DNA of 64,000 bases from JBEGHD01 sp049334165 (lineage in GTDB: Bacteria; Bacteroidota; Bacteroidia; Flavobacteriales_D; Sanyastnellaceae): assembly GCA_049334165.1 (NCBI GenBank), contig JBEGHD010000001.1; one strand, 5' to 3'. Numbering within the stretch: the stretch's first letter is position 1; every line of letters begins with the position of its first letter. The notes under the pieces are model-generated. The model saw only the letters and a list, made by a program, of their open reading frames with translations. It was not told where the DNA came from and searched no databases. Positions 26,218-34,526 of this stretch are shown here, piece by piece. The position numbers and the translations under genes were made by a program.

Positions 26218-26305
26218 AGTTTCTTCACTTTAAACTTAGCCTTAGGGGCTGCAATAGAATTTACTGATGAATGAACGAGTTCCCATTTAACCGTTTAGTA
26301 CAGGA

Positions 26306-26549
26306 AAGTCTCCTGCGAATCGCAAGGGTCGGCCTTGAGCTCGCGCAAAAATTTTTCAAAGTCGAGACTTACGAAGACCGAGAAGCCGGCTAGGATCACT
26401 CGGTCGAAGTTAGTTGAGACAAAGTAAAATTTTGAGTAGAGGTCACAGCCTTGATTTTTTTGTTTCTTTTTTCATCAAGGAAAAAAGGATAAAAAGAACA
26501 AGCATAACTATCAGTCAAGTTTCAACGGAAAGTGAATCAATAAACCGAT
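26306..26549 (+). repeat. Dispersed structured repeat, copy B
   Basis: Second copy of the repeat at 21827, same orientation, about 4.48 kb away, so the two flank the sdhCAB operon as direct repeats. The outer stem here uses GTCGAGACTTACG with AAGTTAGTTGAGAC and the inner stem ACCGAG with CTCGGT. Compared with copy A, at least four base pairs changed on both sides and still pair (inner G-C to A-T; outer A-T to G-C, C-G to A-T, G-C to C-G). The CCTTGAT/ATCAAGG hairpin with its T-rich interior is unchanged. Confidence 0.75.
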
Positions 26550-26570
26550 AGGATTTTTATGAAGCTAATT

Positions 26571-26666
26571 TGGGCGCCCACCACCTTTACTGGCGGTGCC
26601 GGGCTTTCCGCTATATCTTGCCCTAAGTCGGGCAAGGATGCCGCGTCAATCCCTGGCGCGCGGCAA
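26571..26666. repeat. GC-rich interspersed repeat with hairpins
   Basis: The sequence TGGGCGCCCACCACC, GGGCTTTCCGCTATATC, GGATGCCGCGTCAATCCC and GGCGCGCGGC strongly resembles an intergenic repeat family I have seen across Bacteroidota. It contains a perfect CTTGCCC/GGGCAAG hairpin (26617-26623 with 26630-26636). Its G+C content stands out from the A/T-rich surroundings. No reading frame. Confidence 0.6.
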
Positions 26667-26688
26667 TTTGGTTCTTTTAAAACCTTCC

Positions 26689-26716
26689 TTTTGTTTACCC
26701 GCATTTAGTATCTTGG
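26689..26716 (+). promoter_or_regulatory. Possible promoter of the lipoprotein gene
   Basis: TTTTG at 26689-26693 and TATCTTGG at 26709-26716 (six of eight matches to TAnnTTTG as spaced) lie 47-74 bp upstream of the ATG at 26763. The spacer of 15 bp is short, so this is a weak prediction. Confidence 0.35.
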
Positions 26717-26762
26717 GAGCCTTAGAATTAACGGCTCAACAAACCTGAATTAAGCTACCGCC

Positions 26763-27578
26763 ATGATTCCTCATTCGAAAAAACTACACTGGTCCGCGCT
26801 GACAATGCTTGTCGTTTTTGCAATTTCCATTAGCAGTTGCCGCAAAGACAACAATGAAGAATGTTGCGACCCAACTGATCCAGAATGTCCAAATTACGAT
26901 CCTTGTTTTGGAGTGGAAGAACCTAGTGCGGAGTTTTTTATAGAAGATCAAGCATGGGATGCTTTTGAGAATGAGCCCATATTTGTTCCTCAGCAGGATT
27001 TATTGGTTGGTTATGACATCAGGTTCAGATCGGAATACCAAAATCCGGAGTACACTCATACATGGTATATTGGCGTAGATACGTTTCCTAATCCTAGTGT
27101 CGTAGTAGATTTCAGTGATGTGAGCAGGCCAAATACAATTACTGTATCACATGTGATAGAATACCCGGTCGACTCCACTTGCTACCCATTGAGCTCAGGG
27201 AGAGATTCTGTATCAAGAACATTTGACCTGATGCACTACTGGGATGAACTTCCTACAGTTGGAAATACTTTTCGAGGAGTGCTTGAAGGACAGACAGACT
27301 CCTTTGATTTTCGTTTAAAGATGCACCTTCCTGATGGTAGTATTCCCCAGTGGGGAGATAGCTTTGCGGAAATAGGATTCTACCGCGTCAACTGGCACAA
27401 TGATGGTGATTCCGTGCAAATGGCAGATAGTTTTACGGCAACCGAGCACTATCTATCTAAACGAGGTTCTTTGCCTATTGGGAATCTTGTAATTGATTCT
27501 AATACAAATGAAGTTCTCTTCGAATATAGATGGTTGAGTACAGAAGAATTTGTCTTCAAAGGGCGAGTTCTGGATTAG
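26763..27578 (+). CDS. Lipoprotein of unknown function
   Basis: A 271-residue exported protein. The signal sequence runs to VFAISISSC, with Cys26 the likely lipidated residue, followed by a Cys-rich, acidic stretch (EECCDPTDPECPNYDPC, about 33-48) that could be disulfide-bonded. The rest is beta-rich, with PSAEFFIEDQAWDAFENEP and HTWYIGVDTF resembling a PKD-like or Ig-like fold. I see no enzymatic motif. The start ATG at 26763 fits the signal peptide. It converges with the small minus-strand gene at 27724; a terminator separates them. Confidence 0.75.
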   Translation: MIPHSKKLHWSALTMLVVFAISISSCRKDNNEECCDPTDPECPNYDPCFGVEEPSAEFFIEDQAWDAFENEPIFVPQQDLLVGYDIRFRSEYQNPEYTHTWYIGVDTFPNPSVVVDFSDVSRPNTITVSHVIEYPVDSTCYPLSSGRDSVSRTFDLMHYWDELPTVGNTFRGVLEGQTDSFDFRLKMHLPDGSIPQWGDSFAEIGFYRVNWHNDGDSVQMADSFTATEHYLSKRGSLPIGNLVIDSNTNEVLFEYRWLSTEEFVFKGRVLD

Positions 27579-27670
27579 ATATTTTCAAAACTAAATTGTT
27601 AGAAGCTATGAAGCATTGCTGGCGCGAGGTTTCAGCTTTTGCTGGAAGTCATAAAAAGCTAGATAGAAAG

Positions 27671-27701
27671 AAAAACCCGCTACTTGTCAGAGAGCGGGTT
27701 T
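27671..27701 (-). terminator. Terminator between convergent genes
   Basis: AAACCCGCT (27673-27681) and AGCGGGTTT (27693-27701) form a perfect 9-bp stem. On the minus strand it is followed by five T, so it best serves the minus-strand gene ending at 27724; it may also stop plus-strand transcripts. Confidence 0.75.
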
Positions 27702-27723
27702 ACATTGAACAAAATTGATTATT

Positions 27724-27996
27724 CTATCCCGTCTTCATACTTCTCTTAAAAATCTTCGTCTTGCCTTTTCCGGCAGGGATTCCGAAATAAGTGTGCTTTA
27801 TTCCGGTGTCTTCCTGAAAGGCTTCGAATTTACCGGGATCTTTAAACTCCGGAACCTGAAGACCTTCTCGCTTTATCACATCGTTTTCGAGCGTGATAAA
27901 ACGACCTTCGGAATCTTCTTCAACTTTGTCCTCTCCGGTGAATTTGTCCCAGAGTTTATCTAGTGCATTCTTGTCTTTATCGCTGAGTGTATTCAT
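27724..27996 (-). CDS. Small unknown cytoplasmic protein
   Basis: A 90-residue charged protein, MNTLSDKDKNALDKLWDKF at the start and PAGKGKTKIFKRSMKTG at the end. Its composition (many Lys, Asp, Glu; no Cys; no signal) and its own terminator at 27671 favour a real gene. No family is recognised. It lies 150 bp downstream of the M23 peptidase gene on the same strand and could be transcribed with it. Confidence 0.6.
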   Translation of the reverse strand: MNTLSDKDKNALDKLWDKFTGEDKVEEDSEGRFITLENDVIKREGLQVPEFKDPGKFEAFQEDTGIKHTYFGIPAGKGKTKIFKRSMKTG

Positions 27997-28146
27997 TGTT
28001 CTGTGTTTTTGAGGTTCACAGATATCAATGGAAAAAGCGTTCCAGGGCCCAGCTCCAGGACGCTCGCAGCACTAGTGGTAACAGCACTGTGGAATTGACA
28101 AGAAGATTGTGGTTGAAATTTCGCAGTCAGGCGAGAGCAGAAAGCT

Positions 28147-29436
28147 TTAAGAATTGCCCTGCTTTGGCCCTTGCTGTTCGTTTTCAGCGAGCTCTTCAGT
28201 TTCAGTTTGCTCAACTGTGATTTGATCGAGTTCTTTTTTCTCCTTCTCCATCACTTCCTCAAACTCCTCTTTCACTTCAGGCTTGATCGGCTTTGATGGC
28301 GGGAACTTTTCTCTCAGGTGATCCACCTGGCGGCCGTTTTTCCAAAAGCGGAAACAAACGTGAGGTCCGGTAGCAAGTCCAGTGCTTCCCACGTAGCCAA
28401 TCACATCGCCTTGTTTTACGCGCTGGCCGTTTTTCACAGCTCTGCGACTCATGTGGAGGTACTGCGTGGTGTAGGTGCTGTTGTGGCGGATCTTCACATA
28501 TTTTCCATTCCCGGAAGTGTAGCTCGAAGCGATCACTGTACCGTCTCCAACGGCCAAAATTGGCGTTCCGTGAGCTGCGGCATAGTCTGTACCCAGGTGA
28601 GCTTTGTAGCGCTTCAAAACAGGGTGAAAACGCTTCTTGGTATAGCGGCTCGAGATGCGGCTAAACTTCAGCGGAGCTTTCAGGAAAGCTTTCTTCAGGC
28701 TGTTTCCTTCTTCATCGAAGTAGTCGCCCACGCTGTCTTGCTCAAAGTAAAAGCTGTAATAGTCTTCGCCCTGATGCTGAAAGTTGGCAGAAACAATTTT
28801 TCCAACGCCAACCACCTGATCGTCCACGAGCTTTTCTTCAAACTTCACGGTGAACTGATCACCCGGCTGAATGCGGTAAAAGTCGATGGTCCAGGCGTAC
28901 ATGTTCGAGAGCTCCATCGTGAGTGCCGGGCTGAGGTCGTTTTCCTGCATCGTTTCGTACAGCGAAGAGTGGATCACTCCAGATGCTTTTCTGATGCGCG
29001 TTTCTACTGGCTTTTGATCGCGGTAGGCGTAAACAGAATCGGCCAAACTGAAAACCACATAGTTTACGGGGTCTTGTTTGTAGATGAAGTATTCGCAAGT
29101 TTCAAGGCTGTCTTCTTTGGAGCACAGCACCACGTAGTCTTTTCCGGCATTGATTTTACGAACGTCAAAAGTCTCTTTCGATTCGTTTACCAGCTGATCA
29201 ATCTTTTGGTAAGGAATGTTGTGCTTGAGCAAAATGTCGCTCAGGTAAGTATTTCTAGAAATCGTGCCCTCTTTCACGATGTAGTCGTCAAAATTAAAAC
29301 CGAAGTTGAGGTTTTCGGGAGCGGGCAATGGTTCGATTTTCTCCGGAGCTTCCTGACGCTCTGCGGTTTCTGTGGGTTCGTTGCAGGCCGCAATTGAGAG
29401 TAGCATCGCTGCGAAGAGATAAAAAAGACGGTTCAT
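28147..29436 (-). CDS. M23 family (LytM-like) peptidase lipoprotein
   Basis: A 429-residue cell-envelope protein. The lipoprotein signal is MNRLFYLFAAMLLSIAAC (Cys18). Residues about 50-260 form an N-terminal region with LysM-like or CsgG-like pairs and a FRIQPGDQF-type segment (here YRIQPGDQFTVKF). The M23 domain (about 270-385) has HLGTDYAA with the H-x3-D zinc ligands and HNSTYTTQYLHM. The final motif reads GPHVCFRFWKNG, so the usual HxH is HxC. Many Bacteroidota homologues seem to share this form. The C-terminal 45 residues are a Glu/Lys-rich tail. It would cleave peptidoglycan cross-links or activate amidases. It is followed after 150 bp by the small gene at 27724. Confidence 0.9.
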   Translation of the reverse strand: MNRLFYLFAAMLLSIAACNEPTETAERQEAPEKIEPLPAPENLNFGFNFDDYIVKEGTISRNTYLSDILLKHNIPYQKIDQLVNESKETFDVRKINAGKDYVVLCSKEDSLETCEYFIYKQDPVNYVVFSLADSVYAYRDQKPVETRIRKASGVIHSSLYETMQENDLSPALTMELSNMYAWTIDFYRIQPGDQFTVKFEEKLVDDQVVGVGKIVSANFQHQGEDYYSFYFEQDSVGDYFDEEGNSLKKAFLKAPLKFSRISSRYTKKRFHPVLKRYKAHLGTDYAAAHGTPILAVGDGTVIASSYTSGNGKYVKIRHNSTYTTQYLHMSRRAVKNGQRVKQGDVIGYVGSTGLATGPHVCFRFWKNGRQVDHLREKFPPSKPIKPEVKEEFEEVMEKEKKELDQITVEQTETEELAENEQQGPKQGNS

Positions 29437-29602
29437 GGTTCAAAAGTTTTCCTGTAGTAGAAACGAATAATTGCTAAGATATTATTACGGACGAAACCAA
29501 GAAAGTGTTCCGCTTAAAGTGATGAAAATTGGAGTGTTGATAAAGGAGAGTTCGGGGTTGAGGTAGCTCGAGGTTTCGGGGATTGAAATTTGGCTGGCTG
29601 GT

Positions 29603-29636
29603 CCTTGTCTCGGGTAGAGTCAAAATAGAGACAAGG
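29603..29636. repeat. Hairpin with CCTTGTCTC / GAGACAAGG arms
   Basis: A perfect 9-bp inverted repeat with a 16-base loop, in the 280-bp gap between the M23 gene and the dioxygenase gene. The GAGAC words resemble those of the element at 22326. Nothing else is visible in the gap. Confidence 0.5.
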
Positions 29637-29719
29637 TGGAGATAAAGTTGCGGAGCTCGACTTTCCTGGCAGTTTCCGTTTTGGAATTTGGGTTTTGGTA
29701 CTTGGTGCTTTTTCCAGCG

Positions 29720-30694
29720 TTATTCGCCCTTTACTCCAAACACAACTTCTTTCACCCAGCCTTTTCCCCAGTCGCGGAGTTCTTCTTCGTTCCAGAGCTC
29801 GGGGTAGAAAATGCGTTTTTGAAAACGTGGAGGCAGGTACTTTTGCCAGTTGGTTCCTCCGGTGGCAGCAATGTCTTCCGGATCTTTTTGGAGGTAGCGA
29901 ACGGCCGACTTGTAGTGTGAGAGCGGCCAGTTTACGTTCACGTTGGTGTCGAGCCAGCGCAGTGCAATGCGGATGTCGTCCCGGTTTTGCTCCTCAGACG
30001 GAAGCATCCTGTAAACGCGCCAGATGTTTTTATTGTGATACTCCTCAGCCATCTCGAGCAATTGCTTGTTGTACTTCTGCTCAAACTGTTTTAGCGTCAG
30101 CGTTTTATCTCCCGTGGAAAGCTCAGTAGCGCCCTCCTGCCAGTAGATGTGGCGATACATTGCAGGGATGTCTTCTCTGGTGAAATCTTCGTACTGCTCG
30201 CGGTGCTCCTTGTCTACAAGCCTGTTGAAAGGTGTGCAGCCGATTTCGATCATTCTGTACTGACCCGACTGAAATCCACTTGCAGGAAGCAGGCTCATTC
30301 TGAACTTGAGGAACTGGTCGCGCTCCATCCCTTCCACCATGATGTCGAAACTCTTGGTGAGAGCTTCGAAGTAGCGATTGATGCGCGTTACACGGTTTAA
30401 AAACCAGTCGCCTGTGGGCTCTTCGGCATTTCCGATCTGATCAATTTCGTGGAGGCAGAGCTTAAAGTAGAGCTCTGTGATCTGGTGATACATGATAAAA
30501 ATCTCCTCATCGGGCATGCTCGTCATTGGCGTTTGCAAACTGAGCAGCGTGTCGAGGTGAATGTAATCCCAGTAAGTGAGATAATCGGCATAGAGCAAAC
30601 CATCGAGGTACGACTCCAGGTCCTGACCCATGGCAGCATATTTTTGCTGTAGCTTCTTTATTTTTTCTACGATCTCGGGCTTCAAATCCTCCAT
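29720..30694 (-). CDS. kynA: Tryptophan 2,3-dioxygenase family protein
   Basis: A 324-residue heme dioxygenase. Motifs include YADYLTYWDYIHLDTLLSLQ, MYHQITELYFKLCLHEID, SFDIMVEGMERDQFLKFR, GFQSGQYRMIEIGCTP, and NVNWPLSHYKSAVRYL with the probable heme-ligand histidine, then GTNWQKYLPPRFQKRIFYPE. This is the longer Bacteroidota-type TDO. It opens the indole ring of tryptophan to N-formylkynurenine, the first step of the kynurenine route. I chose the ATG at 30694 (MEDLKPEIVEK); the frame to 30733 lacks typical sequence. It is a single gene. A RidA-type protein resembling 2-aminomuconate deaminase is encoded 12 kb away. Confidence 0.92.
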   Translation of the reverse strand: MEDLKPEIVEKIKKLQQKYAAMGQDLESYLDGLLYADYLTYWDYIHLDTLLSLQTPMTSMPDEEIFIMYHQITELYFKLCLHEIDQIGNAEEPTGDWFLNRVTRINRYFEALTKSFDIMVEGMERDQFLKFRMSLLPASGFQSGQYRMIEIGCTPFNRLVDKEHREQYEDFTREDIPAMYRHIYWQEGATELSTGDKTLTLKQFEQKYNKQLLEMAEEYHNKNIWRVYRMLPSEEQNRDDIRIALRWLDTNVNVNWPLSHYKSAVRYLQKDPEDIAATGGTNWQKYLPPRFQKRIFYPELWNEEELRDWGKGWVKEVVFGVKGE

Positions 30695-30784
30695 AGGTGA
30701 AAATTTACAGAGTGAGTGGCGCAAGATAATCAAATTGTCTTTCTGCGGAAGCGGCCGTTCTTTCCCGGTCCCTCAAAAATATTT

Positions 30785-30792
30785 TACTTTTG
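30785..30792 (+). promoter_or_regulatory. Promoter -7 box of the tRNA-Arg gene
   Basis: TACTTTTG is a perfect TAnnTTTG box 13 bp before the first base of the tRNA, giving a predicted start about 6 nt upstream of the mature 5' end. A clear -33 TTTG is not visible. Confidence 0.6.
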
Positions 30793-30804
30793 GTGGCCCA
30801 AAAT

Positions 30805-30876
30805 GGCCCCGTAGTTCAATGGATAGAATAGAGGTTTCCTAAACCTTAGATGAAGGTTCGATTCCTTCCGGGGCTA
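30805..30876 (+). tRNA. tRNA-Arg (anticodon CCU)
   Basis: A 72-nt cloverleaf. The acceptor stem GGCCCCG (30805-30811) pairs with CGGGGCT (30869-30875), with one G-T at the end. D stem is GTTC/GAAT, anticodon stem GAGGT/ACCTT with loop TTCCTAA (anticodon CCT at 30838-30840), T stem GAAGG/CCTTC with loop TTCGATT, and discriminator A at 30876. CCA is not encoded. It reads AGG arginine codons. Confidence 0.95.
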
Positions 30877-30990
30877 CAAAAGGAGCAAGAGCAAGAGTTT
30901 GGAGCAAGAGAGGAAACTTGATTGCTTCTTTTGTCCCTCTTGCTTTCTTTCCTGTTGCAGTTGCTCCAACTCAAACTGAGGATCAGTTGG

Positions 30991-31770
30991 CTAACGCCAG
31001 ACACTGATTCTCCACGAAACTCCGGCATTGATGAAAAAGGGATTGCTGTCTTCATTGATGGTGTGCCCACCTGCGTTGATGTCAAGTTGAAGATCTTCAT
31101 TGACCAGGTAAAAAATGCCGTAGTCAAATTTCGATACATGATAAGTTCTATAAACGTCTCCGTAAATTTCGCCCAGAATCCCCAGCTTTTGAGTGATATT
31201 CAGTGATAAACTGGCAATGTATCGGTGTTCGGCAGGTTTATCTGTGGAATTTGGAAAATTCATTCTGTAGTTGAAAGTGAGGCCTACGCGATCAAAAAAT
31301 GAATAGCTGGCCATCAGTCGTCCAAAGGGTGACAGCTGGCTGATTCCAAATTCTGGATCTCCGATAGGAAGAAAAGCACCTGCCTGAATTGCGAAAACGG
31401 GAAGAAGTCCCTTTTGCTCGTCATTAAGATTGACTCTGGCCCGAATAGCAGGAGAGGCAAACCCATCATTTGAGAACGTGTTTTCCGAAAAATTGTAACG
31501 AGTGGCGCGATAATTCCAGAGAGCCCCTACTTCAAACCTTTCCGTGATACCCACACGCAAGACGGCATCGGCAGTGTAATTGTGAATTCTATTGTTATCC
31601 AGAGTAGGAGTGTTGTAGCCGCCACCAGCTTGTAGCTGAAAAGTGCGCGCGCCTACTGTGCGAGCTCCGTTGGCCTGTCCCGGCCGGCCGGAAGCAATGT
31701 TTTCGGTGAATTGACTATGAGAGATAAAAGCACTTAGAAGTAGGGAAAAGAAGATGATTAATGACTTCAT
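30991..31770 (-). CDS. Outer-membrane beta-barrel protein, paralogue 1
   Basis: A 259-residue exported protein. Signal peptide to about residue 19 (FISHSQ). It carries SGRPGQANGARTVG near the N-terminus, then alternating amphipathic strands (FQLQAGGGYNTP, FEVGALWNYRATRY, GLTFNYRMNFPN) and ends LDINAGGHTINEDSNPFFINAGVSWR, a typical terminal barrel strand. The pattern fits the transporter/Phenol_MetA_deg-like outer-membrane family, with a 12-strand barrel expected. It is the last gene of a probable five-gene minus-strand unit and shares about half its residues with the gene just upstream at 31874-32653. The substrate is unknown. Confidence 0.85.
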   Translation of the reverse strand: MKSLIIFFSLLLSAFISHSQFTENIASGRPGQANGARTVGARTFQLQAGGGYNTPTLDNNRIHNYTADAVLRVGITERFEVGALWNYRATRYNFSENTFSNDGFASPAIRARVNLNDEQKGLLPVFAIQAGAFLPIGDPEFGISQLSPFGRLMASYSFFDRVGLTFNYRMNFPNSTDKPAEHRYIASLSLNITQKLGILGEIYGDVYRTYHVSKFDYGIFYLVNEDLQLDINAGGHTINEDSNPFFINAGVSWRISVWR

Positions 31771-31873
31771 AATTCTGAAATAATTTTCGTTGAGAAGCGA
31801 GGTCTCGCTTCTTATCGGCTAAAAATCGGTCAGGAAGTTTGGCTTAACTCATTGCCTAACCTGATCAAACAGA

Positions 31874-32653
31874 CTATTGTTTGCGCCCGACTCTCCAGGA
31901 AACTCCTCCGTTGATGAAAAACGGATTGAGCACTGAGTTCAGCGTGTGTCCACCGGCATTGAGGTCGAGCTGAAGATTGTCAGTCACCAACAGATAAAGT
32001 CCGTAGTCGAACCTGGCGATGTGAAGGTTTTCGAAAACATCTCCATAAAACTCCACAATCGCTCCGAAGTTGTCGGTGAAATTGTAAGAGAAATTAGTAA
32101 CATAGCTGTGAACTACTGTTTCACTGTCGGGGTTTGCTCGCAAGCCGTAGTTGAGGTTGATGCCAAATTTATCGCCTATGCTGTAGCCGGCAATTAATCT
32201 CCCGAAAGGAAGGATTTCATCTGAGCTAAACTCCAGCGCATCCCATTTTAGTTGAGCTCCTCCCTGAACGGTGAGCACGGGTACGATCCCGTTTTGACGG
32301 TCGTTGATGTTGAGTCGGGCGCTGAGCGATGGAGAGTTGAGGCCTGTTCTGCTAAAGGTCTCCAACGCAGTAACGTACTCCACATATTGAAAAGTCCAGT
32401 CGAAGCTGAGCTCGAGATGCTCGGTGATTCCGTATCGAAGCGTGAGAGGAGTCAGAAATTCATTTGAATTGATAGTGGCATCATCGGGTGTGCTGTAGCC
32501 TCCGCCAAATTGCAATTGAAAAATGCCACCGCCCACTGTTGTCGCGCTGTAGGCCTGGCCCGGGCGATCGGAGCTAATTTGCTCTGTGTATTGTGCGAAT
32601 GTGAAAATCGCTGAAATCCAAAAGAGGAATAGCAGTGAAATTTTTCTGACCAT
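31874..32653 (-). CDS. Outer-membrane beta-barrel protein, paralogue 2
   Basis: A 259-residue tandem paralogue of the preceding protein, exactly equal in length. Shared landmarks are the signal peptide (TFAQYTEQIS), SDRPGQAYSATTVGGG, FQLQFGGGYSTPDD, RLIAGYS, FDYGLYLLVTDNLQLDLNAGG and FFINGGVSWR. It starts 12 bp after the aspartoacylase-like gene, so the barrel pair seems linked to the RimK trio. Outer-membrane location is inferred from the strand pattern and signal peptide. Confidence 0.85.
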   Translation of the reverse strand: MVRKISLLFLFWISAIFTFAQYTEQISSDRPGQAYSATTVGGGIFQLQFGGGYSTPDDATINSNEFLTPLTLRYGITEHLELSFDWTFQYVEYVTALETFSRTGLNSPSLSARLNINDRQNGIVPVLTVQGGAQLKWDALEFSSDEILPFGRLIAGYSIGDKFGINLNYGLRANPDSETVVHSYVTNFSYNFTDNFGAIVEFYGDVFENLHIARFDYGLYLLVTDNLQLDLNAGGHTLNSVLNPFFINGGVSWRVGRKQ

Positions 32654-32665
32654 GAGACGAATTGT

Positions 32666-33610
32666 TTAGTAGGCGATGTGAAAAAGCGCGTCACCCTGGC
32701 TCACAACGGGCTTGTTGTTTAAGCCGATTACATAACCACTTTCCGTTGCTCTCACCCTGGTTCTAAAAGTAGCGTAGGGATCGGTAATAAAACCGATCTC
32801 CTGCTTTCTTGTGACTTCTTCACCGTTTTTCACTCTCGAATGGAAAAGTCCACTCGAACGCGCCCTTACCCACTTAGATTCGTCAAAAACAATCGGCTCG
32901 CCAGTTAGTTCATCTGCCTCGGCTTTGGTCATTCCGAGGTGTTTCATAACACGAACGGCACCGTTCATTCCCGCCTGTATGGCTCGCTCATCGAATCGCA
33001 TTGATTCACCGCCCTCGAAGAGCAGCATGGGTACATCTCGTTTCAAGAGTTCGCGTCTCAGACTCGAAGCTCGGGTAGGCGAATTCAGAATAAAAGGCGA
33101 ACCAAAGACCTTGGCCAGTTCAAGCACTCGATTGTCTTTCAACGAACCTCTCACTTGAGGAAAATTGCTGCGACTTTCAGCTCCGGTGTGGTAATCCAGC
33201 ACGTAGTCAACGTGCGGAATAATTTCTTTCATCAGGTTGTAGGCCACACGGCTTGCGAGGCTTCCGCGTTTTTGTCCGGGAAAGCTGCGGTTCACGTCTT
33301 TGCCACCTGGCACTTCTCTGGTGTAGTTGATAAACCCGAAAACGTTGAGCACAGGAATGCAAATTACTGTTCCGGTAGTTGGCCTGGTTAGTTTCTGGTC
33401 AATCAACCTGCGCACAATTTCAACTCCATTGATTTCATCTCCGTGAACACCAGAAAGCAGAAGAAGGGTAGGGCCTTCTTTTCGCGCCCGGCTGATGATG
33501 ACGGGGATTTCAATTTGCGTGTGCGAAGGAAGTTTGGCAATAGCCAGGTCGAGCCGGGTAGTTTTCCCGCGTGGGATTGGTGTGTTGCTGATGATTAAAG
33601 GCTCTTCCAT
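32666..33610 (-). CDS. Succinylglutamate desuccinylase/aspartoacylase family metallohydrolase
   Basis: A 314-residue M14-type zinc hydrolase. The zinc ligands are visible in LLLSGVHGDEINGVE (HGDE) and in VDYVLDYHTGA (His); substrate residues include GGKDVNRSFPG with its Asn-Arg pair, and FEGGESMRFDE supplies the catalytic Glu. A barrel-like C-terminal domain (about 220-314) has the lipoyl-like FHSRVKNGEEVTRKQEIGFI. Proteins of this clade sit next to rimK and the COG4067 protease in many bacteria, where a role in trimming poly-glutamate or N-acyl amino acid adducts is suspected. It begins 17 bp after rimK. Confidence 0.9.
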   Translation of the reverse strand: MEEPLIISNTPIPRGKTTRLDLAIAKLPSHTQIEIPVIISRARKEGPTLLLLSGVHGDEINGVEIVRRLIDQKLTRPTTGTVICIPVLNVFGFINYTREVPGGKDVNRSFPGQKRGSLASRVAYNLMKEIIPHVDYVLDYHTGAESRSNFPQVRGSLKDNRVLELAKVFGSPFILNSPTRASSLRRELLKRDVPMLLFEGGESMRFDERAIQAGMNGAVRVMKHLGMTKAEADELTGEPIVFDESKWVRARSSGLFHSRVKNGEEVTRKQEIGFITDPYATFRTRVRATESGYVIGLNNKPVVSQGDALFHIAY

Positions 33611-33626
33611 AAAAGGCTCTGCTGTT

Positions 33627-34526
33627 TTATCCGCGTCTCACTTTGCGCATGTGGGCGTGATCTTCGATGTACTCGAGTACCATAGATGCGATGTCGGTTC
33701 CTGTAGCTTTTTCGATGCCTTCGAGGCCAGGAGATGAATTTACCTCCAGGATGAGTGGGCCACGAGCAGACTGCAGCATATCCACACCGGCAACGGCAAG
33801 TCCCATGGCATGGGCTGCTTTTATGGCAGCGTTGCTTTCTTTTCTGGAAAGTTTTACTACTTCTGCTTTTCCACCACGGTGGAGGTTACTGCGAAATTCA
33901 CCTTCTTTCCCTTGTCTCTTCATGGCACCAACAACTTTTCCGTTGATCACAAAAACACGGATGTCGGCACCTTTGGCCTCTTTGATAAACTCCTGAATGA
34001 TTACCCGTTCGCGTAGCCCGTTGAAGGCTTCAATCACGGAGCTGGCTGATTTCATTGTTTCGGCCAAAACCACACCGAGTCCCTGAGTTCCTTCCAGAAG
34101 TTTGATGATCACCGGAGTGCCACCAACGCTTTCGATCAATCGCTCGGGATCGCTGGAGAAATTAGCGAAGGCCGTTTTGGGCAATCCCAATCCGGCTCGT
34201 GATAAAACTTGCAAACTGCGTAGTTTGTCTCTCGATCTGAGGATGGCTCCTGACTCGACCGTAGAAAAGACTTTCATCATCTCGAAGTGTCGCACCACTG
34301 CCGTTCCGTAGAACGTGACTGACGCACCAATTCTCGGAATCACTGCGTTTACGTTCTCAATTTTTTCACCCTTGTAGTAGATCTGGGGCTTTTTCTTTTC
34401 CATCAGCAAGTTGCACTTGAGGTGGTCGAGGACAATCATTTCATGACCTCTTTTTTCCCCGGCTTCTACGAGCTTTTTAGTGGAGTAGAGATTCGGATTT
34501 CGAGATAGAATTACAATTCGTTTCAT
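33627..34526 (-). CDS. rimK: RimK-type ATP-grasp ligase
   Basis: A 299-residue ATP-grasp protein: MKRIVILSRNPNLYSTKKLV at the start, VIPRIGASVTFYGTAVVRHFE, PVIIKLLEGTQGLGVVLAET for ATP binding, QEFIKEAKGADIRVFVI, and the magnesium-binding LILEVNSSPGLEGIE near the end. RimK adds glutamate residues to the C-terminus of ribosomal protein S6 in Escherichia coli; homologues in this arrangement may act on other targets. Its start overlaps the stop of the upstream protease gene by 4 bp. The combination ligase, protease and metallohydrolase suggests a post-translational modification unit. Confidence 0.93.
   Translation of the reverse strand: MKRIVILSRNPNLYSTKKLVEAGEKRGHEMIVLDHLKCNLLMEKKKPQIYYKGEKIENVNAVIPRIGASVTFYGTAVVRHFEMMKVFSTVESGAILRSRDKLRSLQVLSRAGLGLPKTAFANFSSDPERLIESVGGTPVIIKLLEGTQGLGVVLAETMKSASSVIEAFNGLRERVIIQEFIKEAKGADIRVFVINGKVVGAMKRQGKEGEFRSNLHRGGKAEVVKLSRKESNAAIKAAHAMGLAVAGVDMLQSARGPLILEVNSSPGLEGIEKATGTDIASMVLEYIEDHAHMRKVRRG

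Noticed and set aside
28318..29397. Long plus-strand frame of 359 codons
   Set aside because: Antisense to the M23 peptidase, whose motifs are clear on the minus strand; composition is typical of a mirror frame.
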